NCBI GenBank assembly: GCA_037447655.1
Contig: JBBHKE010002374.1
Location: 1 to 64,000, forward strand
DNA: 64,000 nt
Source: Zygnema cylindricum
Taxonomy: Eukaryota > Streptophyta > Zygnematophyceae > Zygnematales > Zygnemataceae
Reading direction: 5' to 3'
The number at the start of each line of letters is the position of its first letter. The stretch's first letter is position 1. The position numbers were made by a program, and so were the translations under genes. The notes beneath the pieces were generated by a model, which did not search any database, was not told the DNA's origin, and saw nothing but the letters and a program-made list of their open reading frames with translations. Shown in pieces: positions 22,726-34,975 of this stretch.

Positions 22726-23562
22726 TGTAACTCTGAGAACCTCAATAGGTCCTCAAAATAGGCAGCTCACACGAAGCCTCTAGGATAACCTTGACCCCTT
22801 TGTGTTTCAACAAGAATAGCTGCTACCCTAGCAAACAAAATCTCAGACCACCTTCACCCTTGTAAAGACAAGACTCCCTTGAGTATATAGCAAAAAGAAT
22901 CTCTGAATTTGCTCCCCTGAGTAGTAAGTTATGAAGGGTTAAAGTTGAGCTTTTGTACAGAAGCTCTCTAGGAGAGAGGGTCTATTCTATGAAAATTTTC
23001 GAAGTCCTATCTCTCTCTAAAACTTTATCAATTGAAGTACGGCACCAATGAAAACAGTGTAACGTACAAAAAGGTACAGGTGCCGATGTACTTTATGTAC
23101 GGCCATTGTACGATAAGGCCAAGAAGTCGACACATGTCATTTTTGGATTCGATCCTGTAATTCATGGAGATGTTGTAATCGAATGTGATTGTGCCACGTG
23201 TCAATTGACGTGACGTCAACCGTAATCCGCAGAAAACCTATTCCGCGATCTCGACATGCATTGCGGGCGTTCGATTAAACCGGAATTAAATCTTAGCCGT
23301 CATATATACTTGCGCAGTATTTGTTTCGCCTACAAAACAAAGTGTGCGATATCTATAGATAGATAGTTAAATCTACCAATCTAATGTCTTTCCACGTTTG
23401 GATAGCATAGGTGGCCATGGCTCTATCTCTCTCTCCAATTTTCAATGACTGTAACAAGTGTGGGAGTTGGAGAGAGGAGTTAGAGGTAGATTGCCTCTAC
23501 TTCTTTTTCTGCATTTTTATAAAACCTAGAAAATACTAAAAAAATAACCTTAAATTTCTACA
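22726..23562 (-). repeat. Copia-E 3' LTR (internally deleted)
   Basis: Minus-strand start TGTAGAAATT at 23562. Compared with the right LTR it lacks about 200 bp around 23350, precisely the interval that carries the tRNA-like module. TAGATAGATAG simple sequence lies at the junction. Confidence 0.82.
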
Positions 23563-25679
23563 CTCCTCTTATTTCTCTCGTCACTCTTTATTTTAAGACC
23601 ACACTTCTCCTTGCAGAAAAGTAGTTTTGGGGAAGGCACAGGTTTGGTCATCATATCTGCTACCATTTCACTATCTTGTTTATACTCCAAACTGATTATT
23701 TTGTTTTCTACTTTCTCCCTAACAAAGCTAAGTCTAATGTCCATGTGTTTGGGTTTAAAGTTATGTTTAGGATTGGAAGAAATGGCGATGGCAGCTTGAT
23801 TATCACAAAACACTTTTTGGACACCACTCTTAAGATGACCAAGCTCATTAAGCAAAGACTTGACCCATATTAATTCTTTTACAGCAAAGCAAGAAGCCAT
23901 GTACTCAGCCTCCATGGTGGGCTGAGCAATGACCTTTCGCTGTTTGCTGCTCCAGCAGCAAGCCCTATCACCCACATACAATACATAACCTGACGTGCAT
24001 CTCCTTATAGAAGCATCCATATAGCTGGCATCACTATTGTTCCCACCCAAATGCAGCCATAGATCTCTAGTCCTTATTAGATTTCTAAGTACTCTTTTAG
24101 CTGCCTCCCAATCTTTCTTAGTGGGAGCATTCAGAGTCCTACTAAGTACTCCTACAGCTGCGGCTATGTCCAAGCCGGTACAATTCATGAAATATATTAG
24201 GCTGCCCACTACTTGTCTATAATGGATTGCTTGCATAAATGTTTTCTCTTGCGGGCCTACCTCATCATCTAAGATTATAACTCCCTCTTCCACACTCCCC
24301 TCACTTCCCTTTTTTAATTTCATAGGGGTGGTACAACTATTAGCCTTGCTCATTTGGAATTTTTCTAACATGTTTCCAATGGCCTCCTTTTTAGTTGATC
24401 TTTTTATCTTTCTATCTCTGTCTCTCTCAACCTTAATTCCTAAAATATACCTTGCTTCTCCCATATCTTTCATCTCAAAATTTCCTTTTATATCATTTTT
24501 CAACTTATTTATTTTATCCATAGGTTTACTTAACACAAGCAAATCATCAACATAAATTGCAACAAAAATAATTCCTTACTCATCTTCAAACAAATAAATT
24601 GTGTGATCTGAGCTGATTCGAATATATCCCAAACCTGTAAGAAACTCTTCGAGCTTCTTTGTTCCATTGTCGGGGCGCTTGTTTCAGCCCATACAAAATT
24701 TTGATCAATCGACATACCTTGCTTTCCTCCCTTTGCTCCACAAATCCTTCGGTCTGTCACATAAAAATTTCCTCTTCCAACTCTCCATGTAGAAAGGTCG
24801 TCCTGATGTCCATCTGATGCACTTCCATGTCTTCTGCTGCCGCCATACTGAGAAGTATCCAAACCAAAGGAAACCTGACGACCGAAGCAAAAGTCTCCTC
24901 TTAGTCAATTCCCTCTTTTTGGGTAAATCCTTTCGCCACTAACCGAGCCTTGTAACGCTCAATGGTGTTATCCGGGTTGAGTTTTAGCTTAAATACCCAC
25001 TTACACCCAATTTGGTTCCTGTCAAGAGGACAATCCAGCGATTTCCATGTATCGGTCGCCATAATTGAGACCATCTCCTCATTAATGGTTGTCTTCCACC
25101 GTTTTCTCTCAGGACAAGTCATTGCCTCATTATAAGTTTGCGGTTCATCGGGGTGAGACAGTTTGGCTACCTTATTGTTAACTTGTCTCTCTTGCAGTAT
25201 TTTGCTACTTGTTCTTCCTCCCTCAAACTCGGTTGCCGGAATAAATGGCTCCCTTGGATTCTTCCGAACAATTTCTACTTCTCCCCTATCCCTTGATTCC
25301 GGGTCGATTTCCACCACGTCTTCCGTTTCGGTTGGAGTTGATACTAGGGTTTCATATTTGGGTCCTTCTCAATCTGATCTGTACCTGCAAGATCATCATC
25401 TTCTTGAAATCTTCGATAGATCATCTTCTTGAAATCTTCGATAGTTAGGAAGCTCAAAGTCATCAGAAATTTGTGACTCAAATCTGATTCTTATTGTCTT
25501 TGTATGCTTAAAGGGATCTATAGATTTCCCTTCATCCATAACCACTAGATGCTTTACTAAGATTATATCTTCTCCCTTGAGATCATAGAATCTATATCCT
25601 TTCTATATCCATCTTCATCATAAAATCTATATCCATCTTCATCATATCCTAGTAGTTATCATAGTTTTCCTTTTGGATC
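23550..25679 (-). pseudogene. pol: Copia-E reverse transcriptase and RNase H
   Basis: 25317-24901 carries GCKWVFKLKLNPDN and RYKARLVAKGFTQKEG. 24862-24530 overlaps the middle of RT with frame breaks. 24542-23550 is a long 330-codon frame with RT C-terminus, SYMDASIRRCTSGYVLY, QPTMEAEY, CDNQAAIAIS and HMDIRLSFVREKV. The YVDD region (near 24540-24560) is at a frame junction. Short duplications occur at about 25400-25443 and 25594-25640. Broken overall. Confidence 0.85.
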
Positions 25680-26822
25680 TAACATCCAGTTTGATCGATC
25701 AATGTCTAAACTTAACACTTGACTACCAAAAACCTTTCAGTGTGAAACATCTGGTTTTCGGCCTGTCCATCACTCATAGGGTGTTTGGTCTTTTACGACG
25801 AAGTAAGAACTCTATTCTTGAGATAATTTGCACTATTCATTGCTTTGGCCCAAAACTTCTTTCCTATCTTCTTATCGAATAGCATTCTCGTAGCACTATC
25901 ACTCAGTGTTCTATTTAATCTTTCAGCTACACCATTCTGCTCAGGATTTTCAGGAATTATCTTTTGGTGTTGCACTCCATCTTCTCTCAGAAAATCCTCA
26001 AACATGTTAGAGGTATACTCTCCATCATTGTCACTCCTTACTCTCTTGATTGGGGTTTCATGGAGTTTTTCACTCCATGCTTTATATTGTCTAAAACATT
26101 CCTCAACTTTTGACTTATTTTTCAAAAAATACACCTTGGAATACCTAGACCAATCATCAATGATAGTCATCATAAATCTCTTCCCCCCCTGGTGAAGGCA
26201 CTCTGGCCGGTCCCCAAATATCTGTGTGTACTAAATCTTGAATCTTTTCTCCCTTATAGGTGGTAGTTTTTGGAAAGGATGACGTGTATGCTTTACCTTG
26301 AGCACATCCACTGCAATCACTTAGATTCTCACTCTCACCGAACTATATCCCTTCCACTACTCCCATGTTTTTAATCTCACTTAACTTATCTAGATTCACA
26401 TGCCCAAGCCTCTTATGCCACAACATTATATCATGAACACCAGCATAATATAGTTTCTTCTTTTCATTGCTTAAAATCAGCCTAAACATCCCTTGGCTAC
26501 CTTTTTCAGCAGTGAAATACACTTCCTCCTCAAAACTAGCAGTAAAGACTCCTTTTCTACTGCTAGTATCAAAACCCTTATCATCTAATGCAAACATAGA
26601 GATGAGGTTTTTGTTCAGCTCCGGAATAAACAGTACATCGGAGAATGTAACTATGGATGTTTTTCTTTCTACTAACACTTTCAGATCTACCAATCCTACC
26701 ATAGTAGTAATGACTATCCTCCCATCCCCGTACTCTATCTCTACGGTGGGAATCTTTCTTATCTTAGTGAACAGGTGTTTATCCTTACACATGTGCAGGG
26801 GGGAACCTGAATCAACAATCCA
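25680..26822 (-). pseudogene. pol: Copia-E protease remnant and integrase
   Basis: The minus-strand frame near 26820 reads IVDSGSPLHMC, an intact-looking D-S-G protease motif, just behind a stop. 26792-26343 carries WHKRLGHVNLDKL. A frameshift separates the integrase core at 26173-25793, which keeps RSDNDGEYTS and QNGVAERLNRTL. The C-terminal part to 25680 is fragmented. Confidence 0.85.
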
Positions 26823-27947
26823 TCATGCTTCACCTTTCAATTCATCGAAATCACACTTCTGCTTTCGTGGAATTTCGACCTCGTTTTTCGCTTCCAACTC
26901 CTCATCTAATAGGAGTTCATTGTCCTTGTCCTTGGATTCCGCCTCATCTATTTGTGTCACAATGACCTTTTTCTTTCCTTTCAGGGTTCCACTGGTCTGC
27001 CCCTCTTTTAACCACAACTAGGTTAGCTTAGTGCACTCCGCCATATAGTGCCCTGGTTTCTTACAAATATGACACACACCCTTAGGAGCCCTTAGTCCAA
27101 ACTCCTCGGTTTGATTTTTTCGTCCCTCCCCTCTATAATTTCCAACCAGTTTCCTAGAATCATTGTTCCTCCAATCCGTCCCAGCAGCCAAGGCTTGCCC
27201 ACTCTTTCCTCCACTTCGGATCTCAATCGTGTTCTCCCGAATGAGAATCATCCCTACCACTGAATTCCATATCCACCTTGAGTTTGGCAAGTCCTGCACA
27301 CTGTTGACTATGTTCTCGAACTCATCAGGTAACTTCATGAGCAAGTAGTTAACCTTCATTTTTTTAGTTTCAACCTGTCCAACACTCTCTAGCTCCTTGA
27401 AAACTGTTGCGAGTTCATTACAAAAATCCAGCATCTTCCCCCCTTTGTAAACATATGCGTTTTTTTTCAGATCAACCAACTTCTGTTGCTGAATATTACC
27501 ACTTTGGTACATCTCAATGAGAGCCACCCAAAGATCAGATGCCCTCTCTGCCTGCCAATGAGGAGATGCAAGCCCTTAAGTAAGACGGCAGAGGATCAAG
27601 TGCTTTGCCGCCATGTTGTTCTAGTCTAAGGTATCGCTATCATTCTCCTCGTTCCTCGAAATAGGTGACATGAATGCCGAACTGGTTGGTATTGGTGTGA
27701 TCGTTTCTTTCTCCTTTCCTTTCTCCACCACCTCCCTTTCCTTTGTCTCCTCCGTTGGAGATTGATCTGCATCTTTGGTGAATCTGCTTCCTCTAAACCT
27801 TGAAGGAATGCCAAGGCTGGATGGACGCCTCACCCGTCCACTCACTATTCCCCAAAACCTTTTTTCACATAGAGCTTTTGTCATCATACTCTCCTAGTAT
27901 ATAAAGCCAGTTACATTAAAAATGGGCACCCTAGAGGGTGGGCCCAT
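26823..27947 (-). pseudogene. gag: Copia-E gag
   Basis: Starts at the ATG within the PBS (minus-strand 27947-27945, MGPPSRVPIFN) and soon meets a stop. Open pieces at 27887-27621, 27527-27018 and 27017-26823 cover the rest. The zinc knuckle CHICKKPGHYMAEC (near 27070-27025) is intact. The order and spacing match Copia-D gag. Confidence 0.83.
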
Positions 27948-27950
27948 AAC
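27937..27950 (-). other. Copia-E primer-binding site
   Basis: Minus strand GTTATGGGCCCACC, adjoining the LTR; complementary to the initiator tRNA-Met anticodon region. Confidence 0.78.
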
Positions 27951-28917
27951 TTCTAACTATGAGACCTCCATAGGTCCTCAAAATAGGCAGCTCACACAAA
28001 GCCTCTATGATAATTGTGACCCCTTTGTGTTTGAGCAAGAATAACTGCCACCCAGGCAAACAAAAACACTGACAACCTTCACCCTTGTAAAAGTAATACT
28101 CCTCTAAGTCTATGGCAAAAAGAATCTCTGAATTTGCTCCACTGAGCAGTAAGTTATGAAGGGTCAAAGTTGATCTTTTGTACAGAAGCTCTCTGGGAGA
28201 GTGGGTCTATTCTATCAAAATTTTCTAAGTCCTATCTCTCTCTAAATCTCTATCTACTAAAGTACAGCACCAATCATAATAGTGTATCGTACAAAAAGGT
28301 ACAGGTGCCGGTGTACTTTATGTTGGGCCATTGTACGACATGGCTAAAAAGTTCACACATGTCATTTTTGGATTCGATCCTGTAATTCATGGAGATGTTG
28401 TAATCCAATAAGATTGTGCCACGTGTCAATTGATGTCACGTTGACAGCAAACCGCAGAAAACCTATTGGGGGATCTCGGCATGCTTCGCGGCCGTCCGAT
28501 TAAACCATAATTAAATCTTAGCCGTCATAAATACATGAGCGGTATTTGTTTCGCCTACGAAACAAAGTGGGCGGTATCTGTTTCGGAATTTTTGTACGCC
28601 GTATAACAAAACTATATCTAAGTCCAAAAATCGTGTTAAATGAAAATAGCGTACACGTAAACATTTATATACCTATCAAACCCAATATCATATAACATTG
28701 GTATAGACTAGTGGCTTACGCTTCCGACTATTGGTAAATTGACAGACGGTAGGTACCTGGTTCAAATCCCAAGTCCATCAAGTTCTATTCTGGTAAATCA
28801 ACCAATCTAATGTCTTTCCTCGTTTGGATAGCATAGGCGGCCATGGCTCTATCTTCCTCTCCAACTTTCAGTGATTGCAACAAGTGTGGGAGCTAGAGAG
28901 AGGAGTTAGAGGCAGAC
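27951..28917 (-). repeat. Copia-E 5' LTR (outer end deleted)
   Basis: Aligns with 22726-23562 from GACCTCCATAGG-like sequence onward but stops in GAGTTAGAGGCAGAC, about 110 bp short of the true LTR start. Retains the G-box at 28420-28425, the GGCCGTCCGATT motif near 28490 and the tRNA-like module. Confidence 0.82.
28705..28780 (+). other. tRNA-like module (antisense to Copia-E LTR)
   Basis: A-box-like ACTAGTGGCTTACGCTTCCG and a perfect-type B box GGTTCAAATCC at 28759-28769. This copy lacks a clean TTTT; the tail reads TTCTATTCTGG. Confidence 0.58.
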
Positions 28918-31392
28918 GTTTCGATTCGAGAATTGAGATCAAACAACGGAGGGGAGTATATGTCCTATGAATTTAAAAGGTTTCTTTTGGATGAGGGTAT
29001 TAATCGGCAACTGAGGGTTCCAAATACGCCTCAACAGAATGGTGTTTCAGAAAGGTTAAATAGAACAGTTATAGAGAGTGCTAGATCCATGTTTGCATAC
29101 AAAAGTGTAGATTTAAAATTCTGGGCTAAGACCCTTAACTGTGCAGTTTACATAAAGAATAGGATTGCATCAAGATCAGTTAGCACTACACCATATGAGC
29201 TATGGACAGGTAGGAAACCTCACGTCAATCATTTTAAAGTTTTCGCAGTAAGTGCTTCATTCTTAACACATCACACAACACTTGGAAAATGGAACCGAAA
29301 GGCTTACCTGGTATTCTAATAGGATATGATGATAACTCTAAGGGGTGTAGGGTGTATGTATTTGATAAACAAAAAGTAGTTGTGTCAAGGAATATCATTA
29401 TAAAAGATGAAGGAGAATCGGCTGATTATTTCACCATGAAAGATAAACCGGCGGAAGAAAAATTTCAGGATTATGTCATCTTTGACAAAAAGAAGACAAT
29501 TTGCTTTTAGGTTCCTCAACAGCCACCTATGGAGACTTGCAGTTCCTCATCAGCCGCCTATGGAGACTCTCTCTACGGACACTCAAGTCCCTCTTACGGC
29601 TCCCTCGAAGCCAGCTACACCACTCTCGGAGAACACATATCCCTCTCCACGACAGACAAAGAACGCCAAACATCCATCGATCCAGACATCTGTCGATCTC
29701 CGCCTCAGAATTTCCGAGGGGAAAGAGATATAGCAACCGTCTGCAATCTGGATCGCACTTTGCATTCACTGCCGCCTCGGAGGAACCTCTGACCATTCGA
29801 GAGGCCTTCTCTTCACCGAAAAGAACTCGATGGATCGAGGCAGCAAATGACAAGATGAAATCCATCATGGAAGCTCAAACTTGGGAGTTGGTCGAGCTTC
29901 ATCTGAACAGAAAAGCCATCGCGAGTAGCTGGGTGTTCAAGGTAAAATTAAATCGGGATGGCACAATTTAAAGGTATAAAGCCAGACTTGTGGCCAAAGG
30001 TTACAATCAGAAAGAGGGAATTATTTCGAGCAGACTTTCTCTCCGGTTGTAAGATTTCCAACTGTTAGAATTTTGTTAAGTCTAGCTGCAATTGAGAATA
30101 TGGAAGTCTATCAGATGGACGTCAAAACAACCTTTATGCATGGAGAGTTAGAAGACACTATATATATGCAACAACCAGAAATGTATGAAGTAAAAGGAAA
30201 AGGGAAATTAGTGTGTCAACAGTTAAAATCCTTGTATGGGCTAAAACAGGCCCCTAGGATGTGGAACCTAAAGCTAGATGTGTTTCTAACCAAACTAGGT
30301 TTTAAAAGGATTAGTTCAGATCACTCTGTGTATATATTGCAAGGGGAGGATAGAATACCTTATATTGTTGTATATGTAGATGATCTACTACTTATTGGCA
30401 AGTCTATGAGTGAAATAAACCACATTAAGGAAGCCTTAAAATCAAGATTTGAGATGAAGGACCTCGGAGAGGCCAAGTATAATTTAGGAATACAAGTAGA
30501 GAGAGATAAGAACAAGGAAGTAATCATGTTGACTCAAAAAGAGGCTATAGGAAATATGCTTGAAAAATTCGAAATGAATGAAGTAAAAGGGTGTGTAGCT
30601 CCTATAGAGTTTAGACAGAAATTGGAGGGAGATGACTCAGATTCTAGTATTCTAGTCAGTGAAAGTCTAGATTCAGGGGAGGAGGAGTTTATGGCCTCTA
30701 AACCATACAGGCAGGTAGTAGGCAACCTCATCTATTTTATGAACTGCACAAGGCCGGATATCATAGTTGTTGTTGGTGTTCTAAGTAGGAGCTTGTAGAA
30801 TCCAAAGAAATCAGATTGGGATGCCGCAAAGAGGGTTCTCAGGTACATGGCAGGGACTCGGAACCTCAAACTTGTTCTCAGAGGTGGAGAAGTGAAACTA
30901 CAGACTTGGAGCGATGCTAGCTGTGGCCACATGCCTAACCGAAAGTCAACGACTGGTTTTGTCTTGCCGGTTGGAAATGGAACTTGTTGTTGGAGCAGCA
31001 AGCTTCTAAAGGTCACGGCACAGTCAACAATGGAGTGGAGTTGGAGTATATGGCTGCAAGATCGGCACTTAAAGAGCTCCTATGGGTGAAAGCACTTCTA
31101 CAAGAACTTGGGTACATGCAGACTTGACCTTAAGTCATTTGGTGTGATAACCAAGCTGCCATTACCATTGCCATTGCCTCCAATCCCTGCCATCACTTTA
31201 AAAGTAAGCACATGGATATCAGGCTACACTTTGTCCGAGAAAAGGTGCTTGCTAGAGTCATCAAATTGTGTTTTTTGGCTGATGAAAGAATGGTCGCAGA
31301 CATGCTAACCAAGGCTCTCTCTGCACCAAAGTTACAGTTTTGCAAAGATGCTATTCGACTAAGTGACTAGCTGAGACTAAAGCTTTAGGGGA
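28918..31392 (+). pseudogene. pol: F' element: integrase to RNase H and 3' end
   Basis: Continues F' after Copia-E. 28933-29319 carries integrase RSNNGGEY (D of RSDNGG changed to N) and QNGVSERLNRT. 29289-29510 and a Pro/Ser-rich linker follow. RT is at about 29790-30798 with QMDVKTTFMHGEL, LYGLKQAPRMW and YVDDLLLIG. RNase H is fragmented beyond 30799, with STMEWSWSIW replacing the usual MEAEY. It ends in CTTTAGGGGAG before the shared LTR. Several stops and frameshifts are present. Confidence 0.85.
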
Positions 31393-32375
31393 GTGTTGAA
31401 ATTAAAGCTTTGATCTCAGCAGATAAGAGTGTGAGGAGGATTTTAGGACTTATAATATTTTTTGTCTAAGTTCGATTGTAATATTTACCTTTATTAGTGT
31501 TACATTAGCAGATTGTTTTGTACATCTACAAGGACACGCGTCGGTATCTAAGACCTGTGCAGATATTCCGGAAGAGCGCCGACAACAACATACACGCGTT
31601 GACTATCGAACGAGCGAAGTCACATGATCGGACAGACAGATTTAAAAGCGAGCATTTGTGAACAATTAACTGTACAGTACCGTCGGTAACGAATCGAGTC
31701 GACGGACGAGATTCGTGCGGGGACCACAGGTGACCAAGCATAACTGTACGCACCCAGGTTGACCGTACTTTAGGACAACAATCGGGTAGACTGCGCGACT
31801 GACGATGACTAAGCAAAACCAACATTAGTTGTACGGCGTCGAAATTGAAAATATTTGAAACACATTGTTTTGTATTTTAGCGCATTAAAAATTAGTGTTT
31901 CGTCACTCAGATTACGGCTAGCGGAAATTAGGTTTTTAAAGTACCGTGAGTACAATGACTTAAAATTCTGGTACCTTGTCATTTTGTAGTGCAGTACGAT
32001 TGCGCCGGGTGTTAGTTGTTGATTAGTTAGTTAGTTCAGACATAGTCTCAGTGTATAAACTATAAAGTTTAGATCTGAAAAAATGTAATCTTCCAGTTTT
32101 GAGAATATGGAAACTTAGATGCAGTTTTTGGGAAACTTCCAGCTTCCGTATCTTATGGTTTACTGGACCGTTTATGTTGCAATTTTGGGAATTTACAGTG
32201 TGTATTGAGATCTAACTGTATGCTGATTTTGGTTGTAATTGGAGATGCGATTTTGATTCTGTAGTGTTCAAAAAACTGATGTTTTGTAGGATTCTTGTTA
32301 GCTTCGGTTGAAAAACATGTCTACTTCTACAACTAATGCTGCAGCTCCACCAGTACCAGTAGTTATAGAACAACA
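31393..32375 (+). repeat. LTR shared by F' (as 3' LTR) and F (as 5' LTR)
   Basis: Starts TGTTGAAATTAAAGC right after the F' purine tract and ends ACAACA immediately before a PBS-like GGTTATGGGCC. It aligns with 41288-42173. It carries TAGGACTTATAATATTTT at 31444-31460. I see no tRNA-like module. The F reading frame starts inside it (ATG at 32317). Confidence 0.75.
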
Positions 32376-32977
32376 GGTTATGGGCCTGTCTTTAAGAATT
32401 CCTATTGTTAATGGGCATAAATATGCTTAATGGGCGGATATGGTTGAGTCGTACTTTGAAACTGCGTTTTTGATGGAGATTCTGGAAGGATAACTTGATG
32501 AATCTGATCCAACTTGGGCGAAAAAGAATTCAGAGGCTCGAATTACAGTAAAACTATGTCTCTCGGAGTACCTGGTTATGTCAAGAATCAAAATGAAGAA
32601 GGTGATTGATATTTGGAAATCTCTTAAGGAGTCTTATGAGAAGGCGAACGTTCAAGAAGAACTTCTGTTGGCAGGAAAGATCTAGGACTACAAATACTCG
32701 GGGGGAACGATGGCCGAGTATACCGATAACTTTCGAGCTCTTAATCATGCGCATGTTTATGCTGGTGGTACCTTTCCTGAATTTCAGCAAGTTGCTTTGG
32801 TCATTAAAGGTCTAACATGATAAAGTTAGCTAGACACTTCAGTTAGCTATCAACATTATTTTGGAATAAGAGTCTACCTCAAAGGTTATTAATGGAGGAA
32901 AGCAAGTCGAGGCTTTTAACACAAATTTTGAGAGGAAATGTTAGTTTAACCAGTCAAAAAATCAGTTTAATCAACCT
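32317..32977 (+). pseudogene. gag: Copia-F gag N-terminal part (broken)
   Basis: ATG at 32317 opens MSTSTTNAAAPPVPV, followed by QQVMGLSLRIPIVNGHKYA and a TAA where a Trp codon context (YW) is expected. The next segments WADMVESYFETAFLMEIL and WAKKNSEARITVKLCLSEY resemble the copia Gag core (UBN2-type). Further stops near 32490, 32683, 32818 and 32945 break it before the zinc knuckle. Confidence 0.75.
32376..32386 (+). other. Copia-F primer-binding-like site
   Basis: GGTTATGGGCC (11 nt) at the position homologous to the PBS of the other elements. The ATG at 32380-32382 is in frame with the upstream ATG at 32317, so either could start Gag. Confidence 0.6.
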
Positions 32978-34147
32978 ATGAATCAGCTTAACCATAATCA
33001 GGGTAAGTTTAAACAGTTTAATCAAAGACAAAATAGACAGTCTTTGACCGCATGTTTTTATTGTTCGGAACGTGGTCATGGCTATAGATTCTGTCCTAAA
33101 GTGAAAAAGGCAAATAAAACATGTTTATATAGGTCGGGTAAGCAACAGAGTCCATTTAATCAAGGCTTCTCTGGAAAGCAATTTCAAACCAATTCTATGC
33201 TTTCTTCATCTGCTAATGAGGAGGATCAGTCGTTGAGCTTTAACAAACAGGATGAATCGAAACTATTTGCTATGGCGGCAGCAATGGAGGGCTCAAAGGA
33301 CGGCGGATGTATCATGGACACCGGATCATCGGCCCACATGTGCTGGAACATGTCGATCTTCACTAATCTCAAAGCTACACCTGCAAAGAATATTTACTAT
33401 GCATGTGGCATGAGTGATCAAACTAATGCTCAAAGTGATATCTCTCGGTTGGTAGATATAGGAGGGAAGTCAATTGAAAGAACACTTCACAATGTTTTGT
33501 ATGTCCTTGATTTCAAAAAGAACATTTTTTCTACATCACTTGTTGAAAGCAAAGGATTTGAGGTCACCCTTAAAGAGGGTAGGCAAGTTGTTAGCAAACT
33601 AGGAAAGGTAGCGGTCACAGGAACTAGAGATGAAAGCAAAATGTACCGCATGGATATGGCTAATACTAAGGAAAATGATGTTCTCTATTCTGGTGTTTTG
33701 TGTAAAAATGAGTTGTGGCATAAAAGACTAGGACATGTTAACTATGATAATTTGAGGAAAATGGGAAATGCTGGCAAAGTAGAAGGTGTTTCTCTCACAA
33801 ATCAGCCAGTTAAGACTTGTGATGGAAGCTCATTAGGTAAAATTCATACGTTACCGTTTTCTCAGGAATCGAAACATTGTTCGGAAAAAGTACTCCAACT
33901 CATACATTCTGATGTTTTAGGCTCGGCTCAGGTGCCTTTTGCAGAAGGAGTTTGCTTCATGGTCACATTTACTGACGATTTTTCCAGATTTACAAAATTT
34001 TATTTTATGAAGGAGAAAAGTGAAGTGTTGGAACACTTCAAACTCTACAAAGCTTGGGCGGACATATTACATGGAGTTTCGATTCTAGAATTGAGATCAG
34101 ACAACGGAGGGGAGTATATGTCCAAAAAATTTAAAAAGTTTCTTTGA
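32978..34147 (+). CDS. gag-pol: Copia-F Gag C-terminus, protease and integrase N-terminal half (389 codons, partial)
   Basis: The longest uninterrupted F frame. The CCHC zinc knuckle is at C26, C29, H34, C39 (CFYCSERGHGYRFC). The aspartic protease motif is DTGSS with D at residue 114. The GAG-pre-integrase site LWHKRLGHVNY is at about residues 245-255. Its CxxC partner reads CDGSS rather than CDGCS, losing one zinc ligand that F' keeps. The integrase core starts with HSDVLGS and reaches RSDNGGEY at about residues 373-380. It stops at a TGA just after, inside an 85-bp tandem duplication. A typical copia polyprotein would continue another 900 or so residues, so this is a fragment. Confidence 0.8.
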   Translation: MNQLNHNQGKFKQFNQRQNRQSLTACFYCSERGHGYRFCPKVKKANKTCLYRSGKQQSPFNQGFSGKQFQTNSMLSSSANEEDQSLSFNKQDESKLFAMAAAMEGSKDGGCIMDTGSSAHMCWNMSIFTNLKATPAKNIYYACGMSDQTNAQSDISRLVDIGGKSIERTLHNVLYVLDFKKNIFSTSLVESKGFEVTLKEGRQVVSKLGKVAVTGTRDESKMYRMDMANTKENDVLYSGVLCKNELWHKRLGHVNYDNLRKMGNAGKVEGVSLTNQPVKTCDGSSLGKIHTLPFSQESKHCSEKVLQLIHSDVLGSAQVPFAEGVCFMVTFTDDFSRFTKFYFMKEKSEVLEHFKLYKAWADILHGVSILELRSDNGGEYMSKKFKKFL

Positions 34148-34274
34148 TATGAGGGTATTAATCGGCAGCTGACGGTTCCATATACGCCTCGGAGGGGAGT
34201 ATATGTCCAAAAAATTTAAAAAGTTTCTTTGATATGAGGGTATTAATCGGCAGCTGACGGTTCCATATACGCCT
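34105..34274 (+). repeat. Perfect 85-bp tandem duplication in F integrase
   Basis: 34105-34189 and 34190-34274 are identical (CGGAGGGGAGTATATG ... CCATATACGCCT). F' has one copy at the equivalent position (about 28949). The length is not a multiple of three, so it shifts the frame. Confidence 0.92.
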
Positions 34275-34970
34275 CAACAGAATGGTGTTTCAGAAAGGCT
34301 AAATAGAACAGTTACAAAGAGTGCTAGATTTATGTTTGCAGACAAAAATGTAGATTTGAAATTATGGGCAGAGGCCCTTAACTGTGCATTTTATATAAAT
34401 AATAGGATTGCATCAAGACCAGTAAGCACTACACCATTTGGGCTATGGACAGGTAGGAAACCTCAGGTCAGTCATTTTGAAGTTTTTGGCAGTAAGTGTT
34501 TCATTCTTAACACATCACAAAATACTTAGAAAATGGAACCGAAAGGCTTACCGGGCATTTTAATGGGATATGATGATAACTCTAAGGGGTATAGGGTGTA
34601 TATGTTTGATAAAAAAAAAATAGTTGTGTCAAAGAATATCATTATAAAAGATGAAGGATAATCGGTTGATTATTTCACCATTACAGATAAATCGGGGGAA
34701 GAAAAATTGCAGGATTATGTCATCTTTGACACAAAGAAGACCATTTACTTTCAGGTTCCTCAACAACAACCTATGGACACTATATCCACGGACCTTCAAG
34801 TCCCTCTTACGGCTGCCTCGGAGCCAGCTGCACACTCTCAGAGGACACACATCCCGCTCCACGACAGACAAAGAACGCCAAGCCTCCATCGATCTCAGCC
34901 TCTGAATTTCCGGGGGGAAGAAGATCTAGCAACCGTCTGCAATATTGATCTCAATTTGCATTCTCTACCG
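34275..34970 (+). pseudogene. pol: Copia-F integrase C-terminal part and linker
   Basis: QNGVSERLNRTV-type sequence at about 34278, then 34332-34529 with LWAEALNCAFYINNR and LWTGRKPQVSHFEVFGSKCF. A TAG at about 34527 and a TAA near 34660 break it. The Pro/Ser/Thr-rich linker follows until G is inserted at 34976. Confidence 0.8.
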
Positions 34971-34975
34971 CCTCG

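Larger units (their letters stand above)
22726..28917 (-). mobile_element. Copia-E: LTR retrotransposon inserted in F'
   Basis: A minus-strand copia element. The 3' LTR is on the left (22726-23562), the internal region carries RNase H, RT, integrase and gag in reverse order, the PBS is at 27937-27950 and the 5' LTR is on the right (27951-28917). F' coding sequence flanks both sides. About 110 bp of the right LTR end and about 60 bp of F' are deleted at the right junction, so no TSD can be read. Confidence 0.88.

Noticed and set aside
29473-29971. Several overlapping frames on both strands
   Set aside because: Shadows of the Pro/Ser-rich linker and RT start of F'.
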